Positions 36,161 to 49,800 of a stretch of 64,000 nt of DNA are shown here, piece after piece. Source of the stretch: Nepenthes gracilis (Eukaryota > Streptophyta > Magnoliopsida > Caryophyllales > Nepenthaceae); the NCBI GenBank assembly GCA_033239525.1, contig BSYO01000024.1, positions 11,121,991 through 11,185,990 of the forward strand. Direction: 5' to 3'. Each line of letters begins with the position of its first letter. The stretch's first letter is position 1. The translations under genes and the position numbers were made by a program. Under the pieces are notes generated by a model. It had not been told where the DNA came from. It did not search any database and was given only the letters and a program-made list of their open reading frames with translations.

Positions 36161-39100
36161 CTAAGAAGAGCAGCAGCCACTGTTTTGTGTGACGGGTTGT
36201 CCTCGGATCTGAACCGTGGGTGGCTTAGAATTGTTCATGGGCTGGCTAGCCATCCTGCAATCAAAGACACAGTTCAAATATATATTCAACAAACAGAGCA
36301 GAAGACAGCCCTAATGAACATAAGAAAGCAGAAGCTATTTCCATGGCTCTTCAGAGGAAGTACAGGTATGAAATTTCATTGGGGGCAGCTCAGCCTGCTC
36401 ATATCAAACACCCAAGAACTTTGAACTCCAGATTTTGCAAAATTTGATGATGGTCAGTTGTTTTATACAAAAGATTGCTAAGTTTGCATAAGATTATGAG
36501 TATTAGGTTGCTACAAATGATCGTGCAAAACAATCTTGGATGGAATACAATGAGATAGAAGCAGAAATTCAACAAGATACTGAGCAAAATTAGTGAACAA
36601 TGCTTCAATTTTGTTTCTATGTTTGAAGAAACTTGAGATTTTTTTTCACATAACACCTAATTTTATATTTTTGGTTCACTTAGGCACATGTAATTTCTAT
36701 CTCCATTCATTTATATTTTTGTTTTGTAACTTTTCTAAGTGAACTAACAATTTTGTTCTATATTTTTGGCATCAGTTCTCACACATATTAAATCTACAAA
36801 AACTCGACCGATTTAGCAAGAAAAAACTGAAACAGTAGAACTTGAAAGAAAACACAAAATTACATGTAGTTGAAAGAATTAAAAAAAAAAAAAAAAATAG
36901 TGGGTTATATGGAAACATGGAACGTATTCTTTATCGAATCCACAAAAAAATCATGCACATATGAGATTTGAGTACCTATTTTTGATTGCGGCAGTCATAG
37001 CCATGAAAGCCTGTTCTACATTAGTAGCATCCCTTGCACTAGTTTCCATGAAAGGAATTCCAATCTCATCAGCAAAAGCCTAAAGGAACAAAAAAGTTAG
37101 GTGAAGAGAAATCGTCTTGCAGATTTCTTTTTGGTCCAGAAGCATAGCATATGCTTTGATTTTAGAATTGACAATGGGAGCATGGTAATTTGGAAAGCCA
37201 AAACCTTTGCTGTTTCATATGGAACAGCTCTATTCATGGTGAGATCACACTTATTTCCCACCAGCAGTTTATTGACGCTGTCGCTAGCATAGCGATCAAT
37301 TTCACTCAGCCACTGCTTCACATTGTTGAAGCTCTCTTGGTCGGTCACGTCATAGACCACCTAACGTTGCACCGAAAGTTATGAGAGAAAACTGAAACCA
37401 GGAAAACTAAGATGAGTGAACCAAAAAAAAATTAAGATGAGTTAAATACTCACAATGATACCGTGTGCCCCACGGTAGTAACTGCTAGTTATCGTTCTAA
37501 AACGTTCTTGCCCAGCGGTGTCCCACTGCATGTCAATTGAAGTATTTATAGCAGCCAATTTTCTTAAAAGTAACAAACACTGGCTTTGAATTGTTTGAAA
37601 CACATTATTATAAGAATCCAGTGATCGTCAGATAATATCCAACATGGAAATCACGTTTAAGCAACGCAGATGCCAACTTATAAATGAAGCAATGAGAAGA
37701 ATCTTACAATTTGAAGTTTAATGGTCTTCCCATCTTGCTCCACAGTGCGTATTTTCTAGAGCATGGAACCATGAGAATCAAACAAATGAAGCAAAAGAAA
37801 AAATTATTCAATTGACAACTAGAAAATATTACTCACAAAATCAACTCCAATGGTGCTTATGTAACTTTCCAGATATGAATTATCCTGTACCGCAAAAAAA
37901 AAAGTGGAAAAGTAAGTGTTCTTTAGGTGGAAATCAGCCTGAATTAACCAATTAAAATGAACTCAACTGCAAATGCTCAAAGAGAGGAAAGTATAAATGC
38001 TAATCACAATCACTCATCGAGCATGCAAGAATGAACAAAAATTACATTACAAATCCAACTCCATCAGACAAAAAACATGCAAGACACAGAATCCCAGTCA
38101 TTAAGTCCCTCAGACATTATCATCAAATAGTATGCAACTCCAAAAACAATTCTCTAGCTCCAACATGTTACTTACAGAAACAGAAAGCGCAGTAGGCAGA
38201 ACATCAGTGTTCTAGCCATAGGAATCAGGAATGTTGTGATGCATGTCAACTACTTGGCGACTTCTTCAGGCAAAAAAATGAATATTTACTCAAGGTTTTG
38301 GGAAGGAATCTTGTACCTACTATAGCCATCAATGCAGTCAGGAATGTTGAGAAATGGATGCGGGCAAGACAATGGAATCGAGAGAAGAAATGATGGCAAT
38401 AATCACATGCAACAAGGAGAGAGAAAAACAAGACACGCAATTTTACGTGGAAATCCTCTTTTGAATAAGAGGAAGAAAATCACGGGACATTTAATCCACA
38501 AATCTCACTATATAAAATTTTGGTTATAGAAACCCTTGAAGAACAGAGCACAAGAACAAAGCACAACTCCTAGTATATTTTATTTCTTACAATTCTCGAA
38601 TCATAATATGTACATATATACAGATGGGTCTTCTCACTGGGGGGCGCCTGCTCTGTAAGTCGGTTGCATGCACTATAAAGTTTGCCACCTATTTTTGCAA
38701 AATCGTCTTCCTGCTCTGATTTTTACAGGTGACTTACTCTACAAAGCCGACTATCAATTTTGGAAAGTCAATTACTTACTCTGTAAAGTCAATTGCCTGT
38801 ATTGGACTTTACAGGTGACCAGCTTTCCAGATAGGTCGCCCGCCTCGGCTATTCCTCGTCCGAATCGGTCTCAATCAACGCCCTCGGCCGGCCTTTGCAA
38901 CAGTATGGATTGGCTGGGCTCATCATTCCGGCCCGGCGGCACCCCTCGGCCGGTATCACCACTCCAGTTGGCATTTCAATCTGGCCTTGCATCACCACTC
39001 CGGCTAGCACTTCAATCTAGCCCGGCATCACCAATCCGGCCAGCACTTAGGTATCACCATTCCGGCCAGAATTTCGTCATCAAGCTACATTGCCGCGAGT

Positions 39101-41250
39101 GTAACAATACTTCACCTCAGTATTGCACCTATGCATATTTGGCCAAATCTGTCGGTTTGCCAATCGGATATGAGCTCACATGGAAGTGACCCATATCTCC
39201 ACAAGGAAAACGGTGCAAAATCCAAAATTCTGACTAGAAAAACAGGAATTGCGGAGGGGGGGGGGGGCACACAAGTTCAATGCTGGGATCTGCAACATTG
39301 TCCTTCAATAATGTATCAAAAGCAATCACAAAATGGAAGATACGAGGGAAAAAGGAACAGAATGGAGCAGGAAGGAAGTAAAACAACAACACTCCTGCAT
39401 AGTCAACACTGGGAACTCAAACACACTGCGTCTCATATGCTGGCTCTTCCCCATTTGAATATTATGAAAATTCATTTGGTGAAACATCCTTTCACTAAGA
39501 TGGTGAGACATTTCTTTTTCCTTATTTCTTTTGGGGGGGGGGGGGCATTTAAAGACAAGTCTCTGCAATCAGATTAAATTGTGCAATGAGGATGCATTGT
39601 TTTCTATACTTCACAGCACTTATTAATTTCCAATAGCTTTGATGATTGTTACAGTGCAAGGTGAAAAGAACCCAAAATATAGGAGGTTGATAGTTGTCAA
39701 AACAATAGGGAATACCCTTTGCATATGATTTCTTGTGAAGACGTCCTGAGCCCTGTTAATTAAGAAAAATAATATATTGAATGTTTAACACCTCCTGTTT
39801 TCATAGAGATATTTTCCTCTTTGACTTCCAAGGATTACCCATTTATCAAATTATAAGCGTTAAATTTGACTGGTCCTCAGGCAAGGTTGCAAAGTTATAG
39901 ATTCCCTACAAGATTCAGACTTTTCAAGTAACCGCATAAATTGCAATAATAACTCCAATGACCCAAAATAACTAGTGATTACTTAGAAATTGAAGTATTA
40001 GCATTGCTCATGGAACTTTAAGAACTCTTGAAAGCAAAGACTTCGTGAAATGGAGAAATGGGAAATACTAGGCGGAACATGGGATAAGAGACCTAAAATA
40101 TCTAAAACATGCATAGACAAATATTTAATAAGCATGAACACGTTGCATTTTTAAGTAGGCAGCTTAATGTATGAGGCTCCCCTTCTACAGGTTCAGAAGG
40201 GTCAGATGTGCAAAGTCCTGTCCTTACATTGTAGAAACGATGTTTATGCCATATTTCCATGACCTCCAACCACATAATGCGCTATAAAGAATTTCCAAAT
40301 TTTATTTTCCAATTGAATGATAATCCATCGGTGGTTTAATGTGGAAAACCATGGAAAAAAATTGAAGTATATGCAACTGGAATGTCACTCTATTTCTCTT
40401 CCAATGCAGATGTTACACCAAAAACAATGATAACTGTATAGATTTTTCAAACTAGCAATAAATTTTAGCCAACAAGATTCTAGGCTTCTTTAACTCTATC
40501 CAGGAACATCATTTGCCGGGCTCGCTTGTGTAGGATTTCAGAATCAAAGAACTCTCGTAAAATGTTCTTGAAATATGAGAACCAGCTACGCAAAATTTCT
40601 CAGTAAAAAAAAAACCTGAAAATACGATATCTTCAAGAAAAAGAGACCATATGAGACTTAAATAAATAAGAATTGGCAAGGCTTACAGCAAATCTCAATA
40701 GGAGACATGATTTGCCAACACCAGAATCTCCGATAAGCAAAAGCTTGAATAAATAGTCGCTGCAGAAAAACACAGAGTACGTGAGAAAATATGAGCGCCT
40801 TAATTCTAAAGCGTTATGCCATCCAAAAGCCTAGTGATTGAGAACACGGAAAAAATTCTATTATCAATCACGAAGAACGATATAACTTCAGACGGTATAA
40901 AGAAAAAGAGGTCAAATTGTTTTCAGCATCAGTCAAGAGTGCATGTTCAATTTTTTTAAGTAAGATCATTTCAGAGAGCTGAAAAAGCACCTAAATGTAT
41001 ATATATATATAAAATCACAGATCAAAAATCATACATATGACGCTTCTTTTTTTTGCCCAGTAATCAACAGATCATATCTAAATCGACCCAAAAAAATCCA
41101 ATTTCATAAGCATTATCGATTGTAGGTTATCGCATAATTGAGAAAATGACAGGATAACAACAGTGTAGATTAATCAATTCCAGGCAAAATACGATATACC
41201 GGGGAAAGGAATTAGGGAAGGCGATTAAAAACTTACTATTCTGGATTCAT
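36161..41250 (-). CDS. RABD2: RABD/Rab1-type small GTPase, complete, 202 residues
   Basis: Eight exons on the minus strand: 41250-41237, 40759-40687, 37884-37837, 37755-37708, 37525-37454, 37360-37205, 37079-36976, 36254-36161. All have GT-AG borders and they sum to 609 nt with no frame break. The protein opens [20 protein letters not shown]. Nucleotide-binding motifs are intact: P-loop GDSGVGKS (residues 15-22), effector region [20 protein letters not shown] (62-67), NKCD (121-124) and ETSA (149-152). The tail [16 protein letters not shown] ends in a CC pair for double geranylgeranylation. Plant RABD GTPases direct vesicle traffic from the ER to the Golgi. The motif order, length and tail put it in RABD/Rab1; the D1 or D2 subgroup is less certain. 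Intron 2 (about 2.8 kb) holds a solo LTR. Confidence 0.95.
38345..39203 (-). mobile_element. Solo LTR, 859 bp, in RABD intron 2, probably Copia type
   Basis: A perfect 5-bp target duplication AGGAA flanks it (38340-38344 and 39204-39208). On the minus strand it begins TGTGGAG and ends TCTCAACA. It contains CCCGTGATTTTCTTCCTC and GATTTCCACGTAAAATTGCG, a U5-type motif common in plant Copia LTRs. On that strand it reads in the same sense as the Rab gene. No internal region remains. Confidence 0.75.
39256..39545 (+). repeat. Two long G runs about 270 bp apart
   Basis: There are G runs of 12 (39256-39267) and 13 (39533-39545) bases in RABD intron 2, just outside the solo LTR. They are out of character with the AT-rich surroundings. 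Confidence 0.7.
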
Positions 41251-41420
41251 CGCAACCAACCGATAGGAAGAATTCGAGGATACTAAAGGCCTTGATCTTC
41301 GCCGGGATCACTGGTTGCTCCGGCGAAATAGTGACAGAGAAATCACGGATCTTCGCCGGGAAAAGGTCAGCAGCAGGAAGAGGGAGAAACGTAGGGAGGA
41401 GAGACTTAATACAGCCAAGC
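41251..41420 (-). promoter_or_regulatory. 5' UTR region of the RABD gene
   Basis: Lies immediately upstream of the RABD ATG on the minus strand. It is GC-richer, with repeated CCGGCGAA/CGCCGGG words (three within about 60 bp). No TATA box is clear. Confidence 0.4.
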
Positions 41421-43834
41421 TGATTTCATCGTGAAGTTAATAATTTCTCCTACCAAAGAAAAAAATCTATTTTATTTTATTTTGACTTAATATTTTCAAA
41501 TATTAATAATATCACAACATTTTATTTCAATTTTTCTTATTTATAATGTGAAATTAAATCCTTTTTCAAAATAATAAAATTGCATGGTTACTAATTCCCA
41601 ATTACTAAGCAAAAAAATATCAAATATTATATTATCTGATAATATTTAATAATTTTGAAGGGTATTTTAAATTATTTTTAAAAATTAAATTATAATATAT
41701 TAAGAATTGTGTTAAAAAAATAATTTTAAAAATTATTAAATTAGACCTAATTAAAATAAAATTATTAAATCAACTTGATTTGATTGATTGAAAATTTTAA
41801 AATATTTAGTAAATATAAAAAAATATTATTTAATAGATACAATTATAAAATTAGATATAATTAATTTTTTAGATTAAGTATAATTATAAATAAAAATATC
41901 ATATTTAGCCTAATTTAATCTAAATTATAATTTTATATATATATGTATATATTATTTAGATAAATATTAAATTTATAAAGATATTTTAATTGATTGTTTT
42001 TTTATATAATTAATTACTTTTTATATAAAGTTATAACTATATAGTATTTTTTAAATATTATAATTTTTAAAATATTATATATATTTTTATTTTTTATAAA
42101 AATATAAAATTATAATTAAATATATTAAATATAAAAATATTTATAATCCAATCTAAACAGGTCAAATTTAACTTGTAAATAGGCACAGTTCAAATTTTTT
42201 GTTCGAGTGTTTAGGCCTTGATTACCTGATTCAACTTTTTAATTATAATTTTTTATTAAAAATAAATTTATATTCGATTTAAATTATCAAATAATATAAT
42301 ATTTATTTTATTTATTCATAATTATTAAAATTATATAATTAAAAAACATGCCACTCTCTCTCATCCCTCTCTGTTTATCCTCCTTTTTTTAATGAAAAAA
42401 CATATATAATATATATATTTTTAAAATATTACACTATTTTATAATATCATTAATTATAAAAAATATGCTTATTTAAAAAAACATACTTAATTTGATTAGA
42501 TGGTAAGTTATGTAATAATTATATATTAGTAATAATTAATACCAAAAAATAAATTTCTTCACATATAATTATATAATATCTTATTTTTTTTAATATTATT
42601 TTAGATTATACACCATTAAAATTAGATTTAAACCAAATATGAGTCAGGCTAGATAAAAATTTATAACCGAGTTGAACTAAACAATGCTTGAACAATCGGA
42701 CCAAAAGTCTTAACAGTGTTTGTTTATAAGCTGAATTAGGTCGAATCAGTCTATGAATCCTTTTATTTTTATTATATTTATTTAAAAATTTATATTTACC
42801 TAAAAATATTAAAAATATGTATTATTTTAAATATTATAACATTTAAAATAAAATATTATATAATCATAAATTTTAATAAATAGTCTTCACATAAGAAATT
42901 ATTAATTATATAACAATATAATCAATTGAAATTATTATTTTTTAACTTGATACTTATTAAAATAAAAAAAATATTTATAAAAAAAAATTATAATATGAGA
43001 CGAGCAGAATAAACCACTTTCATACATGACAATATTCAGCCTAAAATATTAATCAAGTGCAATTTTATAATTGTATTTATCCATAATATATTTATACATT
43101 CTTCAGCTTTTTTTTCACCATTTTGGCTATTGTTGCAGCCACACACCTGTTTGGAATATGGCAAATCCTTTTTCTTGAAAATCATAGTAGTCCTTCATAG
43201 AATTTGTTAATCATTAGTAAACAAATCCGCACCATATCGTCAGATCATTCATTGATAATCATCAAGCAATCTATCGTATCTGGGGGAGCTTGATCGTCTT
43301 TATCATAGCTCGATTAACCTAGCATGGAGATATATCATCTCCGACGGCATTATATTTATCTAATGAACTAACTCATTAGTTATAGCGAGCGATCAGTTGC
43401 TCGTACTTGACTTACTCTAGGTTGCGTTTCTAGTAGACCCGTTTCATTTGGACCCTTACCACACAGCATGGTGAACAGAATAATATACATACGTACACTT
43501 ACACGTATACGTACAAATAGATATAACTGTATTTATAGCATTAGATGGGGCGGATTATAATTATTATAAAATATCTGAGATGCATTATTTATACATTCTA
43601 TCATTTGACATATCGTCTCCATCAATCCATTCAACTAACAAATTCGAACATTAATAGATCAATAGATAAAATACCACATCATCAAAACATTACTTTAGCT
43701 GTCCACACAATATACATTGACCCAAAGCGGATGAAATAATAGAAGCCAGGCGATGATATATAAGAGAAACACCTGTGCCTTAAATTGGACCACATTAAAC
43801 AAACATCAAACTGTACTATGACACATCTTTGCCT
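41421..43834. other. Intergenic spacer, very AT-rich
   Basis: Mostly low-complexity A/T. A more balanced patch at about 43190-43470 has no recognisable coding content. The right end is probably the 3' UTR of the LCMT gene. Confidence 0.5.
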
Positions 43835-46800
43835 TCATGGTGGTTCTATGGAAGCCGAACAGGCGGTGCAGCCCTCATTGGGAAAGCCGAAATTCCCAAA
43901 CAAGCCCTGAAATGTGAATTAAAAACAAAAAATTAGTCAGGGCCAAACTAATGCCAAACCAAGATTTCAAATTCACCTTTCGGTTATGAATAAAATACTA
44001 TCATAGTCTATGTCACCACCCATGCCATTTACTGCCGCCTTCTCTGGCCAAACTCCACCAAACACTACCATCTCCACCACCACTTCCAATCCTGAAATCC
44101 AGCCATGTACACATTCATAATATCATCCATGGGATCAATCAAAATGTCTGGATGGCCTAGAGACCGACCACAAAGACCCATTTAATGAGCTTGGTCCGTT
44201 GAACATAAATTATAGCAACAAACTTATTGTTTGACACAGAAATTTGCAGAGATTCCTAAATACAAAGATCTGGGAATCCAAACCCTTCTTACCCCTCGGC
44301 TATACACACATTCAACGTTCAACGCAAGTCTACTTCAGACGGTTGGCTTCTTCGAAGAGCTTGGAACTCCAGAGAAACTGAGAGTTCGTTAAGATCTAGG
44401 AAAATTTCAAGGAAATGAAAGAAAATTCAAGGAAAATACTTTTCTAGGAAAAATATATGATGAAAAATATGTATGAGTATTCATATTTAAAGAAAGGGAT
44501 TTTCTTTCATTTCTATTTTTTCCTCATGAAATTTATTTTATTTAAACTTTTCTAGATTCAAATAAACCCTAATTATCAGGTTCTGGCTGCTGCCACGGTA
44601 ATTCCAAATGCCTATTATTGTCTGTGACGTCAAAATTTAAATGGTCAAAGCCCACTACCGTTGCCAGAAAAATCACACGAAAGGATTTAACCCACAAACC
44701 CACCTTGTAGCAAAGGTTACCTGCCAAAATATTCAGGCCAGAGGGTCGATGCAGTTTTCAGAGAAAACATAGATTTCTGTCATACTTAAATCCTTCCAAT
44801 CTTTTGACAAATGATCAATACACAAGAAATTAAGCAGCAGATTTCCAACTTCAATGAAATTCAGACTCCACAGATAGCATTGGAAATTCCAAAAGTCTAA
44901 CCCAAACATGTCCTCCACTCTGACAATTTGACACTAGGAGTTTCACTCCTCAAGGATATAATGGATGAAAATATTGATATTGGTATCGGTCGCAGCTATA
45001 TCAGTATCAAACATAGCAGATCATACATATGAGTATTGGATATATTGGAAGAAAAAAATTTTAAAAAGCATAAGCTGGCCAGGTTGTATCGGCCAATATA
45101 TTGGCCAAATATTAGGTTTACAAGTTAATATTTTGAACATTAGCGAATATAATGTCATATATCATCAATACGAAAACATATCACAATATTAGCATGGCTT
45201 TGAAAAATATTGGTATTGAGGGACTTAATATTGATATATATCGGCTGATATTTTCATCTATCATTTAAATCTTCCTTTCAGCATAATATTTGCTATTCCT
45301 TATTGGGTCAGACAATTAGATAATCACAACCAAAGAAAGCCTTAACAACAACTACCTTCATCTGAGCACATTCATATTCCACCCATCTCGGTACTTCATC
45401 CACAGGAATATCATCAAACATAATACCGAGCTTGTTAAGAAAAGCTCTAACATAACACTCACTAGCAAGATTCGCATCTTTTCCGCAGAACAATAGTTGT
45501 TTGATTCAACATGGATTTCACTAGAGCAAGTAAATGATTGGCATCTCACGTTCTTGACAAGACTGCTAAATGCAACACCTTTTTTTCACAAAAATACTGT
45601 TAAACAAGCATGTCTGAGTCATGTTCTTAAACCACTGACTACAACCCAGCCACCCAACCCAGCCATCCATTAGCAGAAAAATTGTGTGGGACACATTCAA
45701 TTTCCCTTGCCATATTTCCTAATGACCAGTTCAGGAATAAGCTACCCTTGTATCTGTTCCCACTCCATTCTTTCCACCCTCAAGTTCACTCTTTTTTTTA
45801 TCGATAGTTGCAATGCAAGAAATAATTTTGGCACTAGATTCTATGCAAAGCCAAATATAGCCTCCTATCTTCTAAGAATAAGCTTGCGGAGAACCAATTG
45901 CCATCTGAATAAGCAACTGCTTGGGGAATGGAAAGGGTAACTGAGTGTTCATAGCTAATTTTATTCAATCCAATTGTGGAGTTTCATAAGTGCTACGTGA
46001 ATTCTAATAGGCATTGCTGAAGCCAAAGGTCCAAGATGCCAAAGATCATGTTGTAGCAAAGGCTAGCTAATTATTTTTATTCAATCTCTTCATAAAAACA
46101 GGATAATTAGAAAACATAGTAATTGAGTTATTTTTATTATTTATAATTGTTTTTTCCATTTAGGAAGTCATTTTAAGAATAAGTAAGATCTTTCCTTTAA
46201 ACTCACATTGCACTTCCGTTATTTTTCAGTTTGACAAATAGAAATTTTTTCATTTGGGTTTGTCTCAGGGTGTTAAGACTGGGCCCTACATCATAAGATC
46301 ATAAACGAAATACTTATGATTAGAAGTTGAATACTTGACGAAGCTACCTTTTCAAAACTGCCCACAAATATAGTGTGTTTTAATAGCAAACCTTTTTTTG
46401 ATAAGTATTCAATTAAAAAATAATAATCTAGTAAACCTTAACCATATAAAATAAGAAAAGGGAAATCCAAGTCATAGGGATTTCAGGATGTACCATGGCA
46501 TCGTTGATAGCATAAGCCACACAATAGTGTTCCTGAAATCCAAGCAACAAATATATGAATATATAATTATGATTGCATGAAAACCAACAAACCTGAGTGT
46601 TAAGCAAAAGAGGGCATGAGAAATTGGGGTAAAGAAGGGGAAGATAGGGTGGAAGAGCTACAAGATATGCAGTTTCACAATGTTTCAAGGGATGCACAAA
46701 GCTTGTTCAGAAATCAGGACATGACCCCTCCATCTAGCATTGACACTTTGTATGACCTTCAAGAAACACAATCAGTACGCTCCAAATAGATGCTTGTTAC

Positions 46801-49800
46801 ATCAGCCATTTACAATTACTAGATAGTTTTGGATGTTTAGCTGACACATGTATCTCTTGTAACTCAATTTTCATTCACTTTACAACAAATGGAAATTACA
46901 TGCTTTCACCTTAATATTGCAGCGTTTCACATGTGAGTTCATTTCCTGCAGTTTTTGCAATAAATGGTTGTATGGTTGTTTATATCACATTTGAACTGTG
47001 ACATATCCGGTCTACATAGAAAAAAAAAACCTCATGGAATGGAGATACACAACTGATTCTTTATACATCTTAGACAAGCAAATGGCCCATGTAAAGTGAG
47101 TGCAGTGTGTGCTGGCCTTGGTTTCAGAAGCAGATAATGGTCCAAACCCATTGGAATGCAAGTCATTTGTTGTGCTGATATGGTCTGAACTGCAGGATTA
47201 GATGCTTGTTTCGGAAATTTTGTTGCCTAGGACACGTGTCTTAGTCTGATTGGATGGCTAATATGGTTATCTTAATCAAACTATGTGCTATTTTGACAAA
47301 CCAGATAATAAAGTAGACACGGCATGGAAATAGAAAGTGCTGAGCGTGTAACAGCAAATTTTGATGAACCAGATGATTAAGAGGAAAGGAAGTTGGAGTC
47401 AGCAACAACCTCAGATGTCCATAAATAGTAATAAGCAGTCATCAAAAGTCTATTTAGCTTCTACACAATTTCGCAAGCCAATTGTGGATCATCTGCTACT
47501 TGAATTTCACTCAAGTCTTGTGCCCTTCCAGTCCTTTAGGAGGATCTGTAACTGATCACAGTCATCAATCATTTCGGAATACTTGCAGCCTTTTTATCGT
47601 CGAGCCATTTGAGGTACTTTGTTGAAGAATCAACTCTGTAACTAAATCCTTGTAAATTGAGTCAAGTTACCTTCATTTGAACTGTCATGTGACATTTTCA
47701 TAGCGTGTGAAGTCTTTATTCATATTTAAAGGTAATAGAACCTTTATAAAGGTTAAACCCCATGCCTCTTACAACTCAGCCACAGCCGATCCAAAACCCA
47801 AGAAATAAAGGAGGCTGTATAGGTAGCTGCAGCCAGCATAACACTTCTATCCTTTATAAATGAATCAGTATCAATGGGGCGTACTTCAGCATCAAAAGTC
47901 TTCCCTATAAATTGGGAAGTCGACAAATGGCAAGAATGGGCTAGGCCATCACCTTGCAGCAACCATTGTGTCCTTGGCTCCTATTATTGTTGGTAAGTTC
48001 AAAAGATAAGGTGGTGGATGCTGTGTGTATGATAAAATCATTAAATAAACTAGTGACAGAAATGGAAAATAATAAAAGTTATAAGTGCTTATGCTCCTTA
48101 AATAGGCTTACAAGGCAATATTTAACAACATTTAAGAAGATGTGGATAGTGTGATACAAAAGATATATTGATGAGAAAGCTTCATAGGAGGAGATTTAAC
48201 TGGACATATAGGGAAGCATAACAGGGGATGTGAAATAGTACATTGTAATTTTGGTTTTAATGATAAGAATGGATTGAGATATGATTCCAGAGATTGTTTT
48301 CTTTAACATTTTAATAGCAAATATTCCTCAATAAAGAGAAAAAACACATAATAACTTTTAAGAGTAGTTTAATACTAGTCAGGTAGATTTATGCTTAACT
48401 AAAAAAAAGGCAGGTTGCATTGTTCCAAAGGATGTCTTTGGAGAATTTAAAAGAGCAAGCTTTGGAGACAAGGAAAGTTGCTAGTGGGTTAAGGATGTAC
48501 AAAAGCAACAAAGATAAAAATAGAGTTCTATGACAAGGTAACATTATGAAAAAAATATGAAGAGCAAAAAAGATTAGCAAAGAAAGAAGTAAAGCGAAGT
48601 TTATAGCTTATAATAAGTCATAAGCAAAGTTCAAAACCAAAGAGACGGAGAAAGGCATTGTTAGCTAGAAGTCAGGATTCTTGCTCACAAGGGATGAATG
48701 AAGGAAAGGGGGATTTGGGAATAGAAGAGTGAAGGAAGAAGTAGACAAAGAAAAGGCAAAAGGAGATGAGAACTGACTAGTTTCCAAGAAAGTACACGTG
48801 CAATTCACTAAAAATCTGATTCTAAAACTGCTTACAACATGCTCTTACATCAGTTTATATACTAACATCTCATACAACTGCTTATTCACGATTTACACTC
48901 ACTTCTAATAGTAATTGTAAATGGTTACAAACATCTAACTTCTCATAACCTCCTATTTGCTGAATAACAGATTTTACAACTGCTTATTAACGATCTACAC
49001 TTACTTCTAATAGTAATCGGTGCCTAAAGCAACCATAAACGGTTACAAACAACTAACTTCTCCTAACCTCCTATTTGCTGAATAACAGATTCAGCAATCT
49101 ATTATGCTGTTGCTGCCTGCCTTGGCTTGTTTACTGATTTGCAACTTCAACTGAGCAAAGATGAGCTCTTTTGTAAGCTGCTGATGACTCCTGCCTTCGT
49201 GTCTACTTGATGCTGATGTGGTTATTCTCCCTATGTTGAGCTGTACAAAGTGCCAAACAACCCTTATACTACCTGCATACTGATATAACCCTGTTACTGA
49301 TATTGCTGTGCTGCTGTTGCCCGACTGTCTTCCTTTTTTTATGTAAGAATTACCCTCCTATCCACCACATTCTTGTCCTCAAGAATAAAAGAAGGAAATG
49401 TTTCTTGATAAATGCAGAATCCTCCCAACTAGCTTCTGCAACATCCATGTTAGTCCATTGTACAAGGAATTGTTGGACTAAGGGAAATCTTATTCCACAG
49501 TTCTTGTGGACAATATTTGTGCTGACTGCATCAAGAAATTCATCTGATCTGTCAATAATGGAAGCTTTGTGTGGTTGGTGTTGCTTGCCAATGAATTTCT
49601 TCAGGAGAGACATGTGAAAAACTAGATGAATTTTGCTTTGAGGAGGTAATGTCAGTTTATAAGCTACCCTGCCAACCTTATCTTCCCCAGAAAATGGGCC
49701 ATAATAATTGGAAGCTAATTTTAATGACTTCTGATTGCCAAACTACTTGGCCTATATGGTTGCAATTTTAGATACACCATATCCCCAATTTCAAAAGATC

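Noticed and set aside
39131..39577. A 148-residue plus-strand frame in RABD intron 2
   Set aside because: It crosses the border of the solo LTR and two poly-G runs and has no family resemblance.
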